Made by a program: the position numbers and the translations under genes. Positions 8,847 to 18,505 of a DNA stretch of 64,000 bases are shown here, piece by piece. Every line of letters starts with the position of its first letter. Positions within the stretch are counted from its first letter, which is position 1. The notes beneath the pieces were generated by a model, which saw nothing but the letters and a program-made list of their open reading frames with translations, was not told where the DNA came from and searched no databases. This stretch comes from JAGVPT01 sp035505655 (GTDB lineage Bacteria; Bacteroidota; Ignavibacteria; UBA10030; UBA8401), in the NCBI GenBank assembly GCA_035505655.1, contig DATJQP010000125.1:1-64000 (forward strand). The letters run 5' to 3'.

Positions 8847-11462
8847 CTATTTGAGAGCTACTGCCATCTTTGTTCCGCTGTAAAGTACCGCCTTTTCTAC
8901 TTTCTCAGTTACATCGACCCCGGACCCATGGTGCGGCATCACAAGTACGACGTTGAATGTTCGCGTCTCCAGCATTCCGGCAAAATTTCCTTGCCTCTGA
9001 CCGATGGTCAGCGTGTGCGTTTTGTCGTTCCAGCTGAAATCAATCGTTGCGCAAATCCCCTTTTCATAATCATAATTGTCGTTCTCATCTTCATAGAGCG
9101 TGAACGCGCCGTCGGCGCCGGGATAGACCCTGATCTCCAGAGGATCGCTCTTCTCAGTCGAATACTGAATCATCGGTCCCATTGGAATGATCGAACCGGT
9201 TCTTACAAAGAGAGGGATCTTTTCGGGCGGCGCCGCGGTGCGGATCGTCCTCCCTCCGTCCGATCGCTCCCCCGTCCAGAAGTCGTACCACGAAGTCGAT
9301 TCGGGCAAATAGACATTCCGTTCCCGGACGTTAGGTTCGGTAACGGGGGCAACCAGGATGGCCGGCCCGAACATGTATTCAAAATTCTGGCCGAGAGCGG
9401 AGGTATCCTTCCTGAAATCCATTGCCAAAGGACGTATCATGGTCGATCCATTCCTCGTGACCTGCCACGCGTCGGAATAGATATACGGAAGGAGACGATA
9501 CCGCAGGTTCAACGCGATCCGCATTCCATCCTGAACCTGAGGACCGTAATGCCACGGTTCCGTTTCGGTTTGGTATCCATGAATGCGAAAGATCGGGTTG
9601 AACGCTCCCCATTGATACCAGCGGACGAGGAGCTCCTGGTAATGTTCATCGGTGTACTGCGACTGCCCCGGACGGAAGAACCCGCCGATATCGGTCGTCC
9701 AGTAGGGCATGCCGGTGATGGTGTAGTTGAGTCCGGCGACGATTTGCCTCCTGAACGTTTCCCAATTGCCCCCTATGTCACCCGACCAGTTGATAGTGCC
9801 GTACCTTTGCTGACCAAGAAACGCCGACCTCGTAAGAATGCAGACTCTTTTCTCGGACGTTGTCTCGCGCTGACCTTCATAAACGGCCCTGCTCACGAAC
9901 AACGGATAGGTGAGGCGGTAGAAATCTCCCAAGCCGATGGATGTCTTCTGTCCGTGCAGCGCATCGTTCTCAGGTTCAGTCGCATCCATCCACCAAGAAT
10001 CGACACCGTACGAAAACAAATTGTCGTTCAGCACCTTCCAATAGGATTTCCGGGCCATCGGATTGAAATAGTCGAGCCACTTGCTTCCCGGTAGATAAAG
10101 GCTCTCTGCCGCAAACTCTTTTCCGATTCCGGAATTCCTGTCCGGGTTCGACCAGATGGAAATGCTGAGATGCGCATTTAGGCTGTGGAGCTCTTTTATG
10201 AAGCTTGCCGGGTCGGGATAATTCGTCTCGTCGAATTTCGGCACCCCCCAGCCATTGTTCCCCCAGTATTGCCAATCCTGCACGATGACATCCATCGGGA
10301 GGTTTCTTTTCCGGAATTCTCCGACCGTCTGCACCAGCTGTTTGCCGGAGGAGTAGCGTTCACGGCATTGCCAGAAGCCGTACGCCCACCGCGGGAGGAG
10401 CGGCACGTTCCCCGAAAGATTCCGGTAAGCCGCGATCACGCTGTCCGCCGAAGGACCGTAAAAGACAACATAGTCCAGCAACCTTGCATCAGGAGAACGG
10501 AAGGTGGTCAGATCATCTGTCAATTTCCATGACACCTTCGGAGTGTTGCTTGATCTGCAGACTACCCGCGCCTCATGTTCTCCGGCATTCAGATGCACGA
10601 GCGCGCCCGCGGCGGGCGGAAGCCACAAATTGGTCATGTCGATGACGGGTGTTCCGTCGATGACAAGATATTGACGGTTATCCATATCTCCCAGATCCAA
10701 GAAAATCGAGTACTCCCCATCCATCGGGACTCTGAATCTTCCCGTATACAGTGTTTGGTGCGGATATATCCTTTCGGTTCCGGCTGTTGTCGTCACCTCG
10801 GCCGCTTGTGTGTTGCCGCTGGGTGAACTCTCTTGCTTTTGGAGCGTTATGACGCTGTCTGCCGGATTGAAATCGGTCAGTCCGTATTGATGCCAGAGGA
10901 GTCCGTAGCCTCTACTTGAATAGATGAACGGGAGCGCGATCTGGGAATTCACCTGCACCAGTCGACGGGTGACATTCTTCAGGTTGTAGTATCCGTCCTG
11001 GAACTGTCCCAATCCGAAGATCCGCTCATCTCCCGGCGAATCGAAACTCTGTTCAGCCATGAAGCAAGGCTCTCCCATGACAGAGTCGGGGATCAATTTC
11101 CGCGTACCCGCTTTCTCGCTCAGGAAGATATTCCCTGACCTATCCGCAAAAGACAACGCACCGGTCCGCTTGTCGAGCGAAACGATAATTTTCTTCCCCC
11201 TGAGTTCGAGCTTCGACGGAGAATCCGCGACTTCAAACGCCGGGACTTGAGAAGGCGAGGAGAAAACGAGCTCCGGAACCACTACATCGGTGTCTCTGCA
11301 GAACTTGACTCTTATCGCATCCTCCGCTATCGGAGAGATGCGGAGTATCCCCTCCGCCAGAGTGACGTCCACTCCACCCGCTTTTTCCACGAGGCTCTTG
11401 ACAACTTGTCCTTGAGAAAGAGCGGGCAGAAGGATCAATATCAAAATCCATTTACTTTTCAT
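8847..11462 (-). CDS. GH31 alpha-xylosidase with inserted PA14 domain
   Basis: From the ATG at 11462 (AAAGG upstream, clean signal peptide MKSKWILILILLPALSQG) the protein has 871 residues. The GH31 N-domain is interrupted at about 228-305 by a PA14-like beta domain (QTLYTGRFRVPMDGEYSI, QYLVIDGTPVID, HLNAGEHEARV). The catalytic core shows the nucleophile Asp in WWMDATEPE (about 493) and the acid/base Asp in NWSGDIGGNW (about 561). PA14 insertion at this place is characteristic of bacterial xyloglucan alpha-xylosidases such as the Cellvibrio Xyl31 type, so release of xylose from the non-reducing end of xyloglucan oligosaccharides is the best call. An upstream in-frame start would add 12 residues ahead of the signal peptide and is less likely. 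It is directly upstream of the GH2 gene. Confidence 0.9.
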   Translation of the reverse strand: MKSKWILILILLPALSQGQVVKSLVEKAGGVDVTLAEGILRISPIAEDAIRVKFCRDTDVVVPELVFSSPSQVPAFEVADSPSKLELRGKKIIVSLDKRTGALSFADRSGNIFLSEKAGTRKLIPDSVMGEPCFMAEQSFDSPGDERIFGLGQFQDGYYNLKNVTRRLVQVNSQIALPFIYSSRGYGLLWHQYGLTDFNPADSVITLQKQESSPSGNTQAAEVTTTAGTERIYPHQTLYTGRFRVPMDGEYSIFLDLGDMDNRQYLVIDGTPVIDMTNLWLPPAAGALVHLNAGEHEARVVCRSSNTPKVSWKLTDDLTTFRSPDARLLDYVVFYGPSADSVIAAYRNLSGNVPLLPRWAYGFWQCRERYSSGKQLVQTVGEFRKRNLPMDVIVQDWQYWGNNGWGVPKFDETNYPDPASFIKELHSLNAHLSISIWSNPDRNSGIGKEFAAESLYLPGSKWLDYFNPMARKSYWKVLNDNLFSYGVDSWWMDATEPENDALHGQKTSIGLGDFYRLTYPLFVSRAVYEGQRETTSEKRVCILTRSAFLGQQRYGTINWSGDIGGNWETFRRQIVAGLNYTITGMPYWTTDIGGFFRPGQSQYTDEHYQELLVRWYQWGAFNPIFRIHGYQTETEPWHYGPQVQDGMRIALNLRYRLLPYIYSDAWQVTRNGSTMIRPLAMDFRKDTSALGQNFEYMFGPAILVAPVTEPNVRERNVYLPESTSWYDFWTGERSDGGRTIRTAAPPEKIPLFVRTGSIIPMGPMIQYSTEKSDPLEIRVYPGADGAFTLYEDENDNYDYEKGICATIDFSWNDKTHTLTIGQRQGNFAGMLETRTFNVVLVMPHHGSGVDVTEKVEKAVLYSGTKMAVALK

Positions 11463-11582
11463 TAGAACCTTTGGTCGGTGCATCAGCAACCGGGACAAAT
11501 CCTGGTGCGATGCGCGCAGACACTAACACACTCCTCGCCGCCGGTAAACTTGTCACGCAAAAAGCCGGTACTTGCTCAGAAA

Positions 11583-13145
11583 CTATTTCGCCCACGCCTC
11601 TCCTTCGGGTGTCCGTCGCCACTCGAAATAGGCATCCAGGCTCTTCAACGATTCGGCGCTCGGCACAGGACCGAGGTGGGGAGTCTGGCTGAAGTACATC
11701 ACTTCGGGATTGGCATCGCTGAATGCCGGCCATGCGGGAACGCCTGCGCCGTTGGGGTCTCCATATTTGGCAAAGTTCGTCCAGTAGGTAGCCATGGCCT
11801 CCGAGATCGCAGGATCCGTCTTTACAGACATCGGATTCGAGGCATTAAGATGCTGGAAGACGTACGCGACATCCTGGCCATGCGGCGAGCCGAATCCGGC
11901 CCTCGGGGAGCCTTCCGGATAGTCCGGGTGTTGATCGAAATAATAGAGGTACGCCCTGGACTTTCCCATTTTTGTCTGAAGCCGGGCCCAGGTCCAGGTA
12001 TGCCAACCGAATGCCGCATCCCGGGCCAGGTCACGGGCGGTTTTGGGGACCGTCTTGGAACCGACGGGGTAGGCCTTCAAAAGAGTGTCTGCGAACGGAC
12101 CGTAACGTTTCTGGACGCTGGCGATGTACTCCTCCGGCGTGCGTGCAGACGAGAAGCTCGCCCCTTCATCCGAATTGTAACCGACGAGGATCGGCGTGTC
12201 GTTGAACCGGCCGGACATGTAGAGCTTGTACTGATCGTCGACGATCACGTATCCATCGATGATCGGCCACGCCATTCCCATCCCACGCGTTGCAGGGAGT
12301 TTCTCGGCGGCGATCTTCCGAAGTTCCGCGATGGATGAAACTTTGGCGCTGTCGAGATACGCCTGCCCGTCACGCTCGGCATCGGGGAGCCGTTTCATGT
12401 TTTCACCGGGGTACGTCGTCGTCCTCGGCGGGCCGAACGATCCTCCGCTCTCCGAAATAGCTCCCTGGAAGAGCCCCTTGGCCAGCGGCGAAGCACAAAG
12501 CATGCTGACGGCAATTCCTCCGGCCGATTCGCCGAAGATTGTCACCTTGCCGGGGTCTCCGCCGAACGCAGCGATGTTCTTCTGCACCCATGTGAGACCG
12601 GCGATCATATCGAGCAGCCCGTAATTTCCCGAAACGTGATTCGGATTCTCGGCGCTCAACTGTGGGTGCGCCAGGAAACCAAGAAAGCCGACCCGGTAGG
12701 CGATGCTGACCAGGACCACCCCTTTCCTGGCGAGATTCTCCCCGCTGTAAGTCTGCTCCGATGTCGACCCTCCGGCGAATCCGCCGCCGTAGATCCAGAC
12801 GAGAACGGGGATGCGGTCGGTCGGGGATTTTGCCGGCGTCCAGACATTCAAGTAGAGGCAATCTTCGCTTTTGCCCGACGCGGTTGGCCAGGCCTGCATC
12901 GGAGCGGGGGCAAACTTCGCGGCAGGACGCACGCCCTCCCATTTCGCGGCGGGTTGAGGGGCCCTCCATCGAAGATCACCCACAGGCGGGGCGGCAAAAG
13001 GAATGCCTTTGTAAACCGTCAATCCTCCTTCGGACGTACCCTGTAGCAAACCCTCTTCGACTCTTACCGGCTCGGGCTGTTGAGCGATGCCGAGACCGGC
13101 GGCAAACAGCAGAAGTGACACGACGGAGAAAGCTATCTTCTTCAT
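11583..13145 (-). CDS. Secreted type B carboxylesterase
   Basis: This 520-residue alpha/beta hydrolase of the carboxylesterase B family has a signal peptide (AFSVVSLLLFAAGLGIA). VTIFGESAGG carries the nucleophile Ser (about 207) and is preceded by the oxyanion-hole sequence IYGGGF (about 118-123). The acidic residue is Glu in NSDEG (about 327), and the His in GSPHGQDV (about 422) completes the triad. EDCLYLNVW is the usual family N-terminal signature. Related enzymes hydrolyse small esters; in hemicellulose clusters they act as acetyl or feruloyl esterases on side chains. It lies 120 bp upstream of the GH31-PA14 gene and about 140 bp downstream of the GH95-like gene. The exact ester is unknown. 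Confidence 0.88.
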   Translation of the reverse strand: MKKIAFSVVSLLLFAAGLGIAQQPEPVRVEEGLLQGTSEGGLTVYKGIPFAAPPVGDLRWRAPQPAAKWEGVRPAAKFAPAPMQAWPTASGKSEDCLYLNVWTPAKSPTDRIPVLVWIYGGGFAGGSTSEQTYSGENLARKGVVLVSIAYRVGFLGFLAHPQLSAENPNHVSGNYGLLDMIAGLTWVQKNIAAFGGDPGKVTIFGESAGGIAVSMLCASPLAKGLFQGAISESGGSFGPPRTTTYPGENMKRLPDAERDGQAYLDSAKVSSIAELRKIAAEKLPATRGMGMAWPIIDGYVIVDDQYKLYMSGRFNDTPILVGYNSDEGASFSSARTPEEYIASVQKRYGPFADTLLKAYPVGSKTVPKTARDLARDAAFGWHTWTWARLQTKMGKSRAYLYYFDQHPDYPEGSPRAGFGSPHGQDVAYVFQHLNASNPMSVKTDPAISEAMATYWTNFAKYGDPNGAGVPAWPAFSDANPEVMYFSQTPHLGPVPSAESLKSLDAYFEWRRTPEGEAWAK

Positions 13146-13288
13146 GAAATTGCGTTCCTTTCAGAGTATTATTTCAGCATGTTCGCGACGATATCGAACC
13201 GACATCGGCTTCGCGACAAGGCCTGAGAATAGTTTTCTCATCGGTGGTATCGATATTCGCTTCATACCGATGAACACGGAACAACTTG

Positions 13289-15937
13289 CTACGCTACCTG
13301 CGTCACCCATTCAAGAGGATTGTGCAGGCCTAGCTTCAAATGGATCTTCACCGGCGTTCGCCCGGGCAGATGCAGATCGCAATTGGCTGTGTCCGGCCGA
13401 GGAGCCGTTGTCAAGACTCCGGAGGGGGCGGAGATCTCCTCGATCCCGTAGCGGACGATCAAGGTGAGGTCTTGATCTCTCATCGAAGTGATCGTGACAT
13501 CCGCTCTCCGCGTTTCCATGTCCCACGCAAGCTCATCGACCCTGGCGAATGTTCGGGCCAGCATCCCCCGGATCGATCCCTTTGGAAGGGAGGCAGGGAG
13601 AGCTGGGAGCAGCTCGATCACCCCGGGACGGGAGTAGGCCAGCATCTCCATCATGATTGTTTGAATGCCCCCCTGTGCATCCGGCATCGGCCATGCATAC
13701 GGATCGTGAGAACACCTGAGTGTCGTACCGATGTAGCCCTGCTCGATCAGTTGCCGCAACTCTGTGTCCACCATGAAGCCATCCTTGAGCCGCGCTCCCA
13801 CCAGGGCACGATGGCATCGACCGTGAGCCGCCAGCCTCTCCGGCACTCGCCTCCGGTCTGCGATCATCGCGGCCCGGGCGAGCTGAGGTGTCCGGTCCGG
13901 ATCGATTTCGTCTCCCGGCCATGCTCCATAAAGATGAGAGATGTGACGATGGCTGTAACGTTCCTGAAGCGTGGGCCATGCCCACTCCTTCATTGTGCCG
14001 TCGGGTTCAAGGAGGTAGGGAGGAAGTTTCTCCAGCATCGCCTTCCATTTCGGTACGCTGTCGGCGTCGGTGCCCAGGATCTCCGAGGCCTGGACAAGGT
14101 TTGCCAGAACTTCCCGGCACACCGCGATGTCCATACTGGCATTGATCACCAGCATGCTCGAAGGATTTGTGTTCGCAGGGTTGTTTTCCGGCGAGAAGGA
14201 TGGAACAAAGATGTACTTCCCGTCTTTGTCGGTGACAGTCAGGAAGTCCTCGTAGAAGAGGGCGAGCTCTTTGAGAGCGGGGACAACACGTTTGCGGAGG
14301 AACTCCAGATCGCCGGTCACCAGATAGTGATCCCAGAACGGGCGACAACACCATCCGCCCGCGGAAATCCAATAGGGATGAGGCCAGACTTCTCCGGTTG
14401 ATTCGGCCGTGGAGTAATGGAACGTGACCCCCATTCCTTTGTCCGGCCAGAGATTGTAGTGCGTGCCGCGCATTCCGAAGATGTTCTTTGCGTTGACGCG
14501 GAAATCGGGAGCCAGACTCTCCATCCAATTGAAGTAGGCGTCCATACCTTCCCGCAAATCGCCCTGCGGACCGGGCGAAATCTGCAGGTTGATGTTGGCA
14601 TTGACCTCGGCCACCATGCTCGGATACTTTCCGCTTGTGAGGATAAACCAGTACCGCCCCATCTCAAAGATCTTCTCGAGCAAGGCGGGCGAATAATCGG
14701 GCCTTGACCTCTGATCCGCGAGAAGTTCCTCAGAGGACATTCCGTATTGAGAGGCGCCGCCGAAATCCACGGTAACGCGGTTGAGGGCTTCCGCCTGGAC
14801 CTTGCGGTGGCGTTCGAGAAGCGACGAATAGTCCGGGGAAATTCCCTCCAACGCCAGTCGCAGGGCATCCGCTTTCTCATCACTATAGTCGGCGAACCAT
14901 TCGATGCGGGTCAGGAGCATCACCGAAGATGCGTTTTCGATGACAAGGGTGTTGTTTTCCGTCCTCGCAGATCCGCCGCTTTGAACGACACGGGTCACGC
15001 CCGCGTAGCCGCTGTTGTCCACGGAAGGATCCAGAATGCACTTGTACATCAGCCGTTGCGTCGTGCACTCCTGCCGGATGTCACTGGTCTCACTGCCTCC
15101 GCGGAAGCGCATTCCAGCCGACTTCTCCAGTGCAATCCTGACATCCACCGATGCTCCGATCGGGGCAGTGAGGAGCTGAACAACGACATTGTCGGGCCGG
15201 GAGGTGAAAGTCTGACGAAGCCAGGTGCCGTGCTCGTCGGTCCAGTGTACCTTTGCCTCGCTCGTTTCGAAATCGACCGTGCGGAGATAGTCCCTGACCC
15301 GCGCTGTTTTCGGAAAATCAAGATGCATCAGGAACGCCGGGATCGTAGGGTGTGGCCACGTGTTGACCTTTATGGGCCCTTTCCCCATTTCCTTGAAGGC
15401 GAACTCAACGGCTTCGCGGTACTTCCCGTCCATGATCATTTGCCGGACTTGCGGAAATATCCCCGCAACGTTGGGAGCCTCGAGCGGCCGTTTCCACGGC
15501 AGCAACAGACTCTCGTGATGGAAGAGCACCTGCTCGGCGTACGGATCCCCCAACACCTCGATGTTCATTGCCCCGTTCCCGGAGATGAGTCCCTCGCTGA
15601 GCGTTTTGCCCGGCGCAATGCTGCAGAAGCCCCGTCTCGGAACGACGGCACGCCGGATCCTCTCCGCAAGAGACATCGGCGAGACGCGCACCTCAGGGGA
15701 CAGATACGAATCGGCGAAGACCGGAGGTCCCGGCAAGTACTTGTCCGCCCGTGCGCGGCGAAGATACTCGGCGGACCGGATTTCCTCGCCGGCAGATCCG
15801 TTCGACGCTTCCGGCTGAAAGGCTGTGGGGGAAGATTTTCCCGAACTCAACCTGTTCGGCGCGAATCCAAGGTAGGACCAAATGCCCGCGAGGCCGGCAA
15901 TGACCCCGGAATTCCTGAGAAAGATTCTTCGTCTCAT
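13289..15937 (-). CDS. GH95-like alpha-fucosidase/galactosidase with Tat-type signal
   Basis: About 882 residues from the ATG at 15937, chosen because GAGGAA precedes it and the product then starts with the twin-arginine-like sequence RRRIFLRNSGVIAG; a TTG start seven codons earlier would bury the signal. The GH95 core is divergent but keeps the family landmarks: an N-terminal beta domain (GLISGNGAMNIEVLG), an NANINLQI block in place of the paired Asn residues, VPSFSPENNP supplying the candidate acid Glu, and PMPDAQGGIQ in place of the DGNFG aspartate. WPHPYWISAGGWCCR is also GH95-like. Family members cleave alpha-1,2-fucose or, in some plant-glycan versions, galactose. The differences from the second GH95 gene at 26.4 kb suggest a distinct specificity. 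Confidence 0.78.
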   Translation of the reverse strand: MRRRIFLRNSGVIAGLAGIWSYLGFAPNRLSSGKSSPTAFQPEASNGSAGEEIRSAEYLRRARADKYLPGPPVFADSYLSPEVRVSPMSLAERIRRAVVPRRGFCSIAPGKTLSEGLISGNGAMNIEVLGDPYAEQVLFHHESLLLPWKRPLEAPNVAGIFPQVRQMIMDGKYREAVEFAFKEMGKGPIKVNTWPHPTIPAFLMHLDFPKTARVRDYLRTVDFETSEAKVHWTDEHGTWLRQTFTSRPDNVVVQLLTAPIGASVDVRIALEKSAGMRFRGGSETSDIRQECTTQRLMYKCILDPSVDNSGYAGVTRVVQSGGSARTENNTLVIENASSVMLLTRIEWFADYSDEKADALRLALEGISPDYSSLLERHRKVQAEALNRVTVDFGGASQYGMSSEELLADQRSRPDYSPALLEKIFEMGRYWFILTSGKYPSMVAEVNANINLQISPGPQGDLREGMDAYFNWMESLAPDFRVNAKNIFGMRGTHYNLWPDKGMGVTFHYSTAESTGEVWPHPYWISAGGWCCRPFWDHYLVTGDLEFLRKRVVPALKELALFYEDFLTVTDKDGKYIFVPSFSPENNPANTNPSSMLVINASMDIAVCREVLANLVQASEILGTDADSVPKWKAMLEKLPPYLLEPDGTMKEWAWPTLQERYSHRHISHLYGAWPGDEIDPDRTPQLARAAMIADRRRVPERLAAHGRCHRALVGARLKDGFMVDTELRQLIEQGYIGTTLRCSHDPYAWPMPDAQGGIQTIMMEMLAYSRPGVIELLPALPASLPKGSIRGMLARTFARVDELAWDMETRRADVTITSMRDQDLTLIVRYGIEEISAPSGVLTTAPRPDTANCDLHLPGRTPVKIHLKLGLHNPLEWVTQVA

Positions 15938-15993
15938 GGTTCGTTCCTCAAACTTCAAACGTCAGCTTGAAAAAATGATCCGACAAGTTTACT

Positions 15994-18414
15994 TCAGAGT
16001 TTTACAACGACCTTTTTGCCGGAATACGTCACCACGGCATCGTACTTCCCGACAGGGCGCATTCCGGTTCCTTTATCCCGCGTAACCTGAACAATCCTGA
16101 ATGCTCGGTCGATGATCATACCGGGGAAAGAACCCTGCCGATCGCCGATGGTCAGGACTTTCTGCGCATCATCCCACGAGAAGGTGATCGTAGAGTAGAC
16201 ACCGTTCTCGTAAGCATAGCCGTCTTTTTCATCCTCGTACAAGGTGAACTCCCCGTCCGCGCCGGCGTAAACGCGGATATCCAGCGTGTCCCATTTCTTT
16301 TGGGTTGCATACTGCACGCTGGGACCAAAAGGCAGGATGGCTCCGGCCCTGACGAACAACGGGATGATGTCGACCGGTGCCTTCTCTCCGATAGTTTGAC
16401 CACCCTCCAGCTTCTCGCCGCTCCAGAAGTCGATCCATTTGCCCTCGCGCGGCAGATAGAGACTGTGAGCCTTGATCTTGCCGAAGTCTGCCGCGATCGT
16501 GGTGTCTTTGCCCTGAACGACGGTATCGGTGTACATCAATTCCGTCACCGGACAGACGAGGATTGATTTGCCGAACATGTACTCATCGTTGACGTCGAGC
16601 GCCCGCTTGTCCCCGGCGAAGTCCATCACCAGTGCGCGCATCATGGTCGATTGGTGCGCGGTGACATCCCATGAAACTGAGTAGATGTATGGAAGGAGCG
16701 CGTACCGCAGTTCGATCGAGCGCTCAATCGCGTCGTAGATGGCATTCCCCTTTGTTCCGAATTGGTAGATCTCACGGGGAGCATCGGTGCCGTGCGACCG
16801 CATCATCGGGCAAAAGGCCCCGAACTGGATCCAGCGAGCGTAGAGCTCGCGATAGATCGGGTCGTCGAGTTTCTTTGGAAAGTTCCAGAGGAAGAACCCG
16901 CCGATGTCGGAGTTCCAGTATGGGACCCCGGATAACGACAAGTTCAGCCCGGCGGAGATTTGATTCCGTAGCGCGCTCCAGGAAGCGACAACGTCGCCCG
17001 ACCAGGTATTCGCCCCGTAGCGTTGCTGACCCGCGAAGACCGAGCGCGTGAGGATGAAAACGCGCTTGTCGGATGTGACCGAACGCTGATGGTCATAGAC
17101 ACCGCCGACATGCATCAGGGGAAATGCGTTTCGAACCTTACGGAACGAGCCGAGGTAAGTCCGGGTGTCAAAATCCGACGGCTTGACGTTCATGTGGTCC
17201 GGTTCCGACGAATCGAGCCACCAGCCGTCGATCCCGAGCGAGAAGAGTCCTTTGTTGAGATAGTCCCAGAAGATGTCCCGTGCCTCGGGATTGTAGACGT
17301 CGTACACCTTTACTCCCGACGGGTATTTGGGATCGGGCGGCCATTCATCCTTGGAAGAAAGTGGCCACGTCTTGATGTCGAACAACATCCCCTTCTTGTC
17401 CATAAGCGCAAACTGCGGGGTCTGCGGGCCGAACGACGCCCAGACCGAGATGATGATGTGCGCGTTCATCGCATGGATATCGTCGATCATTTTTTGCGGA
17501 TCGGGAAAGAGCGGGTTGAGGAACCGCATCGCGTTCCAGTGGAAGTTGTCACCCCAGTACTGCCAGTCCTGAATGATGCCGTCCAATGGCACGCCGAGTT
17601 CCCTGTATTTTCGTACCACGTCGATCGTTTCATCCTGACTCCTGTACCGCTCCCTGCTCTGCCAGTATCCGTACGTCCAGAGCGGAAACATGGGAACCTG
17701 CCCCGTGAGACCGCGCATCTGCGCTATGACGCCATCCGCATTGCCGCCGACCATAAAATAGTAGTCGATGCAATCGCCGACTTCGGACCTGAACGATGTT
17801 CCTGTCGAGTCGTCGACGAAGAGGGTCGGGGAGGTATTGTCCCAGAACAGTCCGTAGCCTTTCACCGACTGGAAGAACGGGACGTAGTCGTCGGTATTTC
17901 CCTGGATCATGGTGAGGCTCACGTTTCGCTGGACCATCTTGCCCTTCTGTTGCTGACCCAGGCCATAGATGGCCTCATTGCCATCCAGGACAAAAATCTG
18001 GCGAACGCTGTAGGTCTTTGTCCCCGCATCGTTGAAGTCAGAGAACTGCACGCCCGAATCCTTCTCCTGCATGAGACGCCCGCCGGAGGGCGTTGCGTAA
18101 GAGATCTTCCCGTTGAGGAGATTCAGACTCACCCGGAGTTTTTCACTCTGCAGGAAGAGTTCATCCCCCTTCTTCTGTATGTCAAAGGATGTCTTCTGCG
18201 GGATCTGAATCACCGAAAGGCTCTTCTTTGTGAAGGTCGTCCCTTCGGGCGATTTCAGGACTCTCACGATCGAGGAGCTGTAGAACTGAATCTCCGTCGT
18301 TACGGAGTTTATCGTCGCCCGCACTCCTCCATCGGTCTTCTCATACGATTGAGCATACCCGACATCCATCGAAGAGAATAGAAGGAGGAGAAGAAAGGCT
18401 ATTGTCTTTTTCAT
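15994..18414 (-). CDS. GH31 alpha-xylosidase/alpha-glucosidase
   Basis: About 806 residues from the ATG at 18414, which begins a good signal peptide (MKKTIAFLLLLLFSSMDVG); the longer reading adds 24 unrelated residues. The N-terminal GH31 beta domain is followed by the barrel with DGIIQDWQYW, the nucleophile Asp in WWLDSSEPD (about 401) and the acid/base Asp in NTWSGDVVASW. The C-terminus has PLFVRAGAILPFGP and EFTLYEDE, typical of GH31. Unlike the GH31 at 8.8 kb it lacks a PA14 insert. The IQDWQYW and WWLDSSEPD context resembles alpha-xylosidases more than starch-type alpha-glucosidases. It lies about 90 bp after the GH27 gene. Xyloglucan side-chain removal is inferred. Confidence 0.88.
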   Translation of the reverse strand: MKKTIAFLLLLLFSSMDVGYAQSYEKTDGGVRATINSVTTEIQFYSSSIVRVLKSPEGTTFTKKSLSVIQIPQKTSFDIQKKGDELFLQSEKLRVSLNLLNGKISYATPSGGRLMQEKDSGVQFSDFNDAGTKTYSVRQIFVLDGNEAIYGLGQQQKGKMVQRNVSLTMIQGNTDDYVPFFQSVKGYGLFWDNTSPTLFVDDSTGTSFRSEVGDCIDYYFMVGGNADGVIAQMRGLTGQVPMFPLWTYGYWQSRERYRSQDETIDVVRKYRELGVPLDGIIQDWQYWGDNFHWNAMRFLNPLFPDPQKMIDDIHAMNAHIIISVWASFGPQTPQFALMDKKGMLFDIKTWPLSSKDEWPPDPKYPSGVKVYDVYNPEARDIFWDYLNKGLFSLGIDGWWLDSSEPDHMNVKPSDFDTRTYLGSFRKVRNAFPLMHVGGVYDHQRSVTSDKRVFILTRSVFAGQQRYGANTWSGDVVASWSALRNQISAGLNLSLSGVPYWNSDIGGFFLWNFPKKLDDPIYRELYARWIQFGAFCPMMRSHGTDAPREIYQFGTKGNAIYDAIERSIELRYALLPYIYSVSWDVTAHQSTMMRALVMDFAGDKRALDVNDEYMFGKSILVCPVTELMYTDTVVQGKDTTIAADFGKIKAHSLYLPREGKWIDFWSGEKLEGGQTIGEKAPVDIIPLFVRAGAILPFGPSVQYATQKKWDTLDIRVYAGADGEFTLYEDEKDGYAYENGVYSTITFSWDDAQKVLTIGDRQGSFPGMIIDRAFRIVQVTRDKGTGMRPVGKYDAVVTYSGKKVVVKL

Positions 18415-18505
18415 AGGAGTCACAGAATGTAAGAAGTTGCTCTCGCTCCGGTTCTGCGAGCGATGAGATTTCTCTTGATGAAGCACGGGTGTCGACTGAT
18501 CAGTC

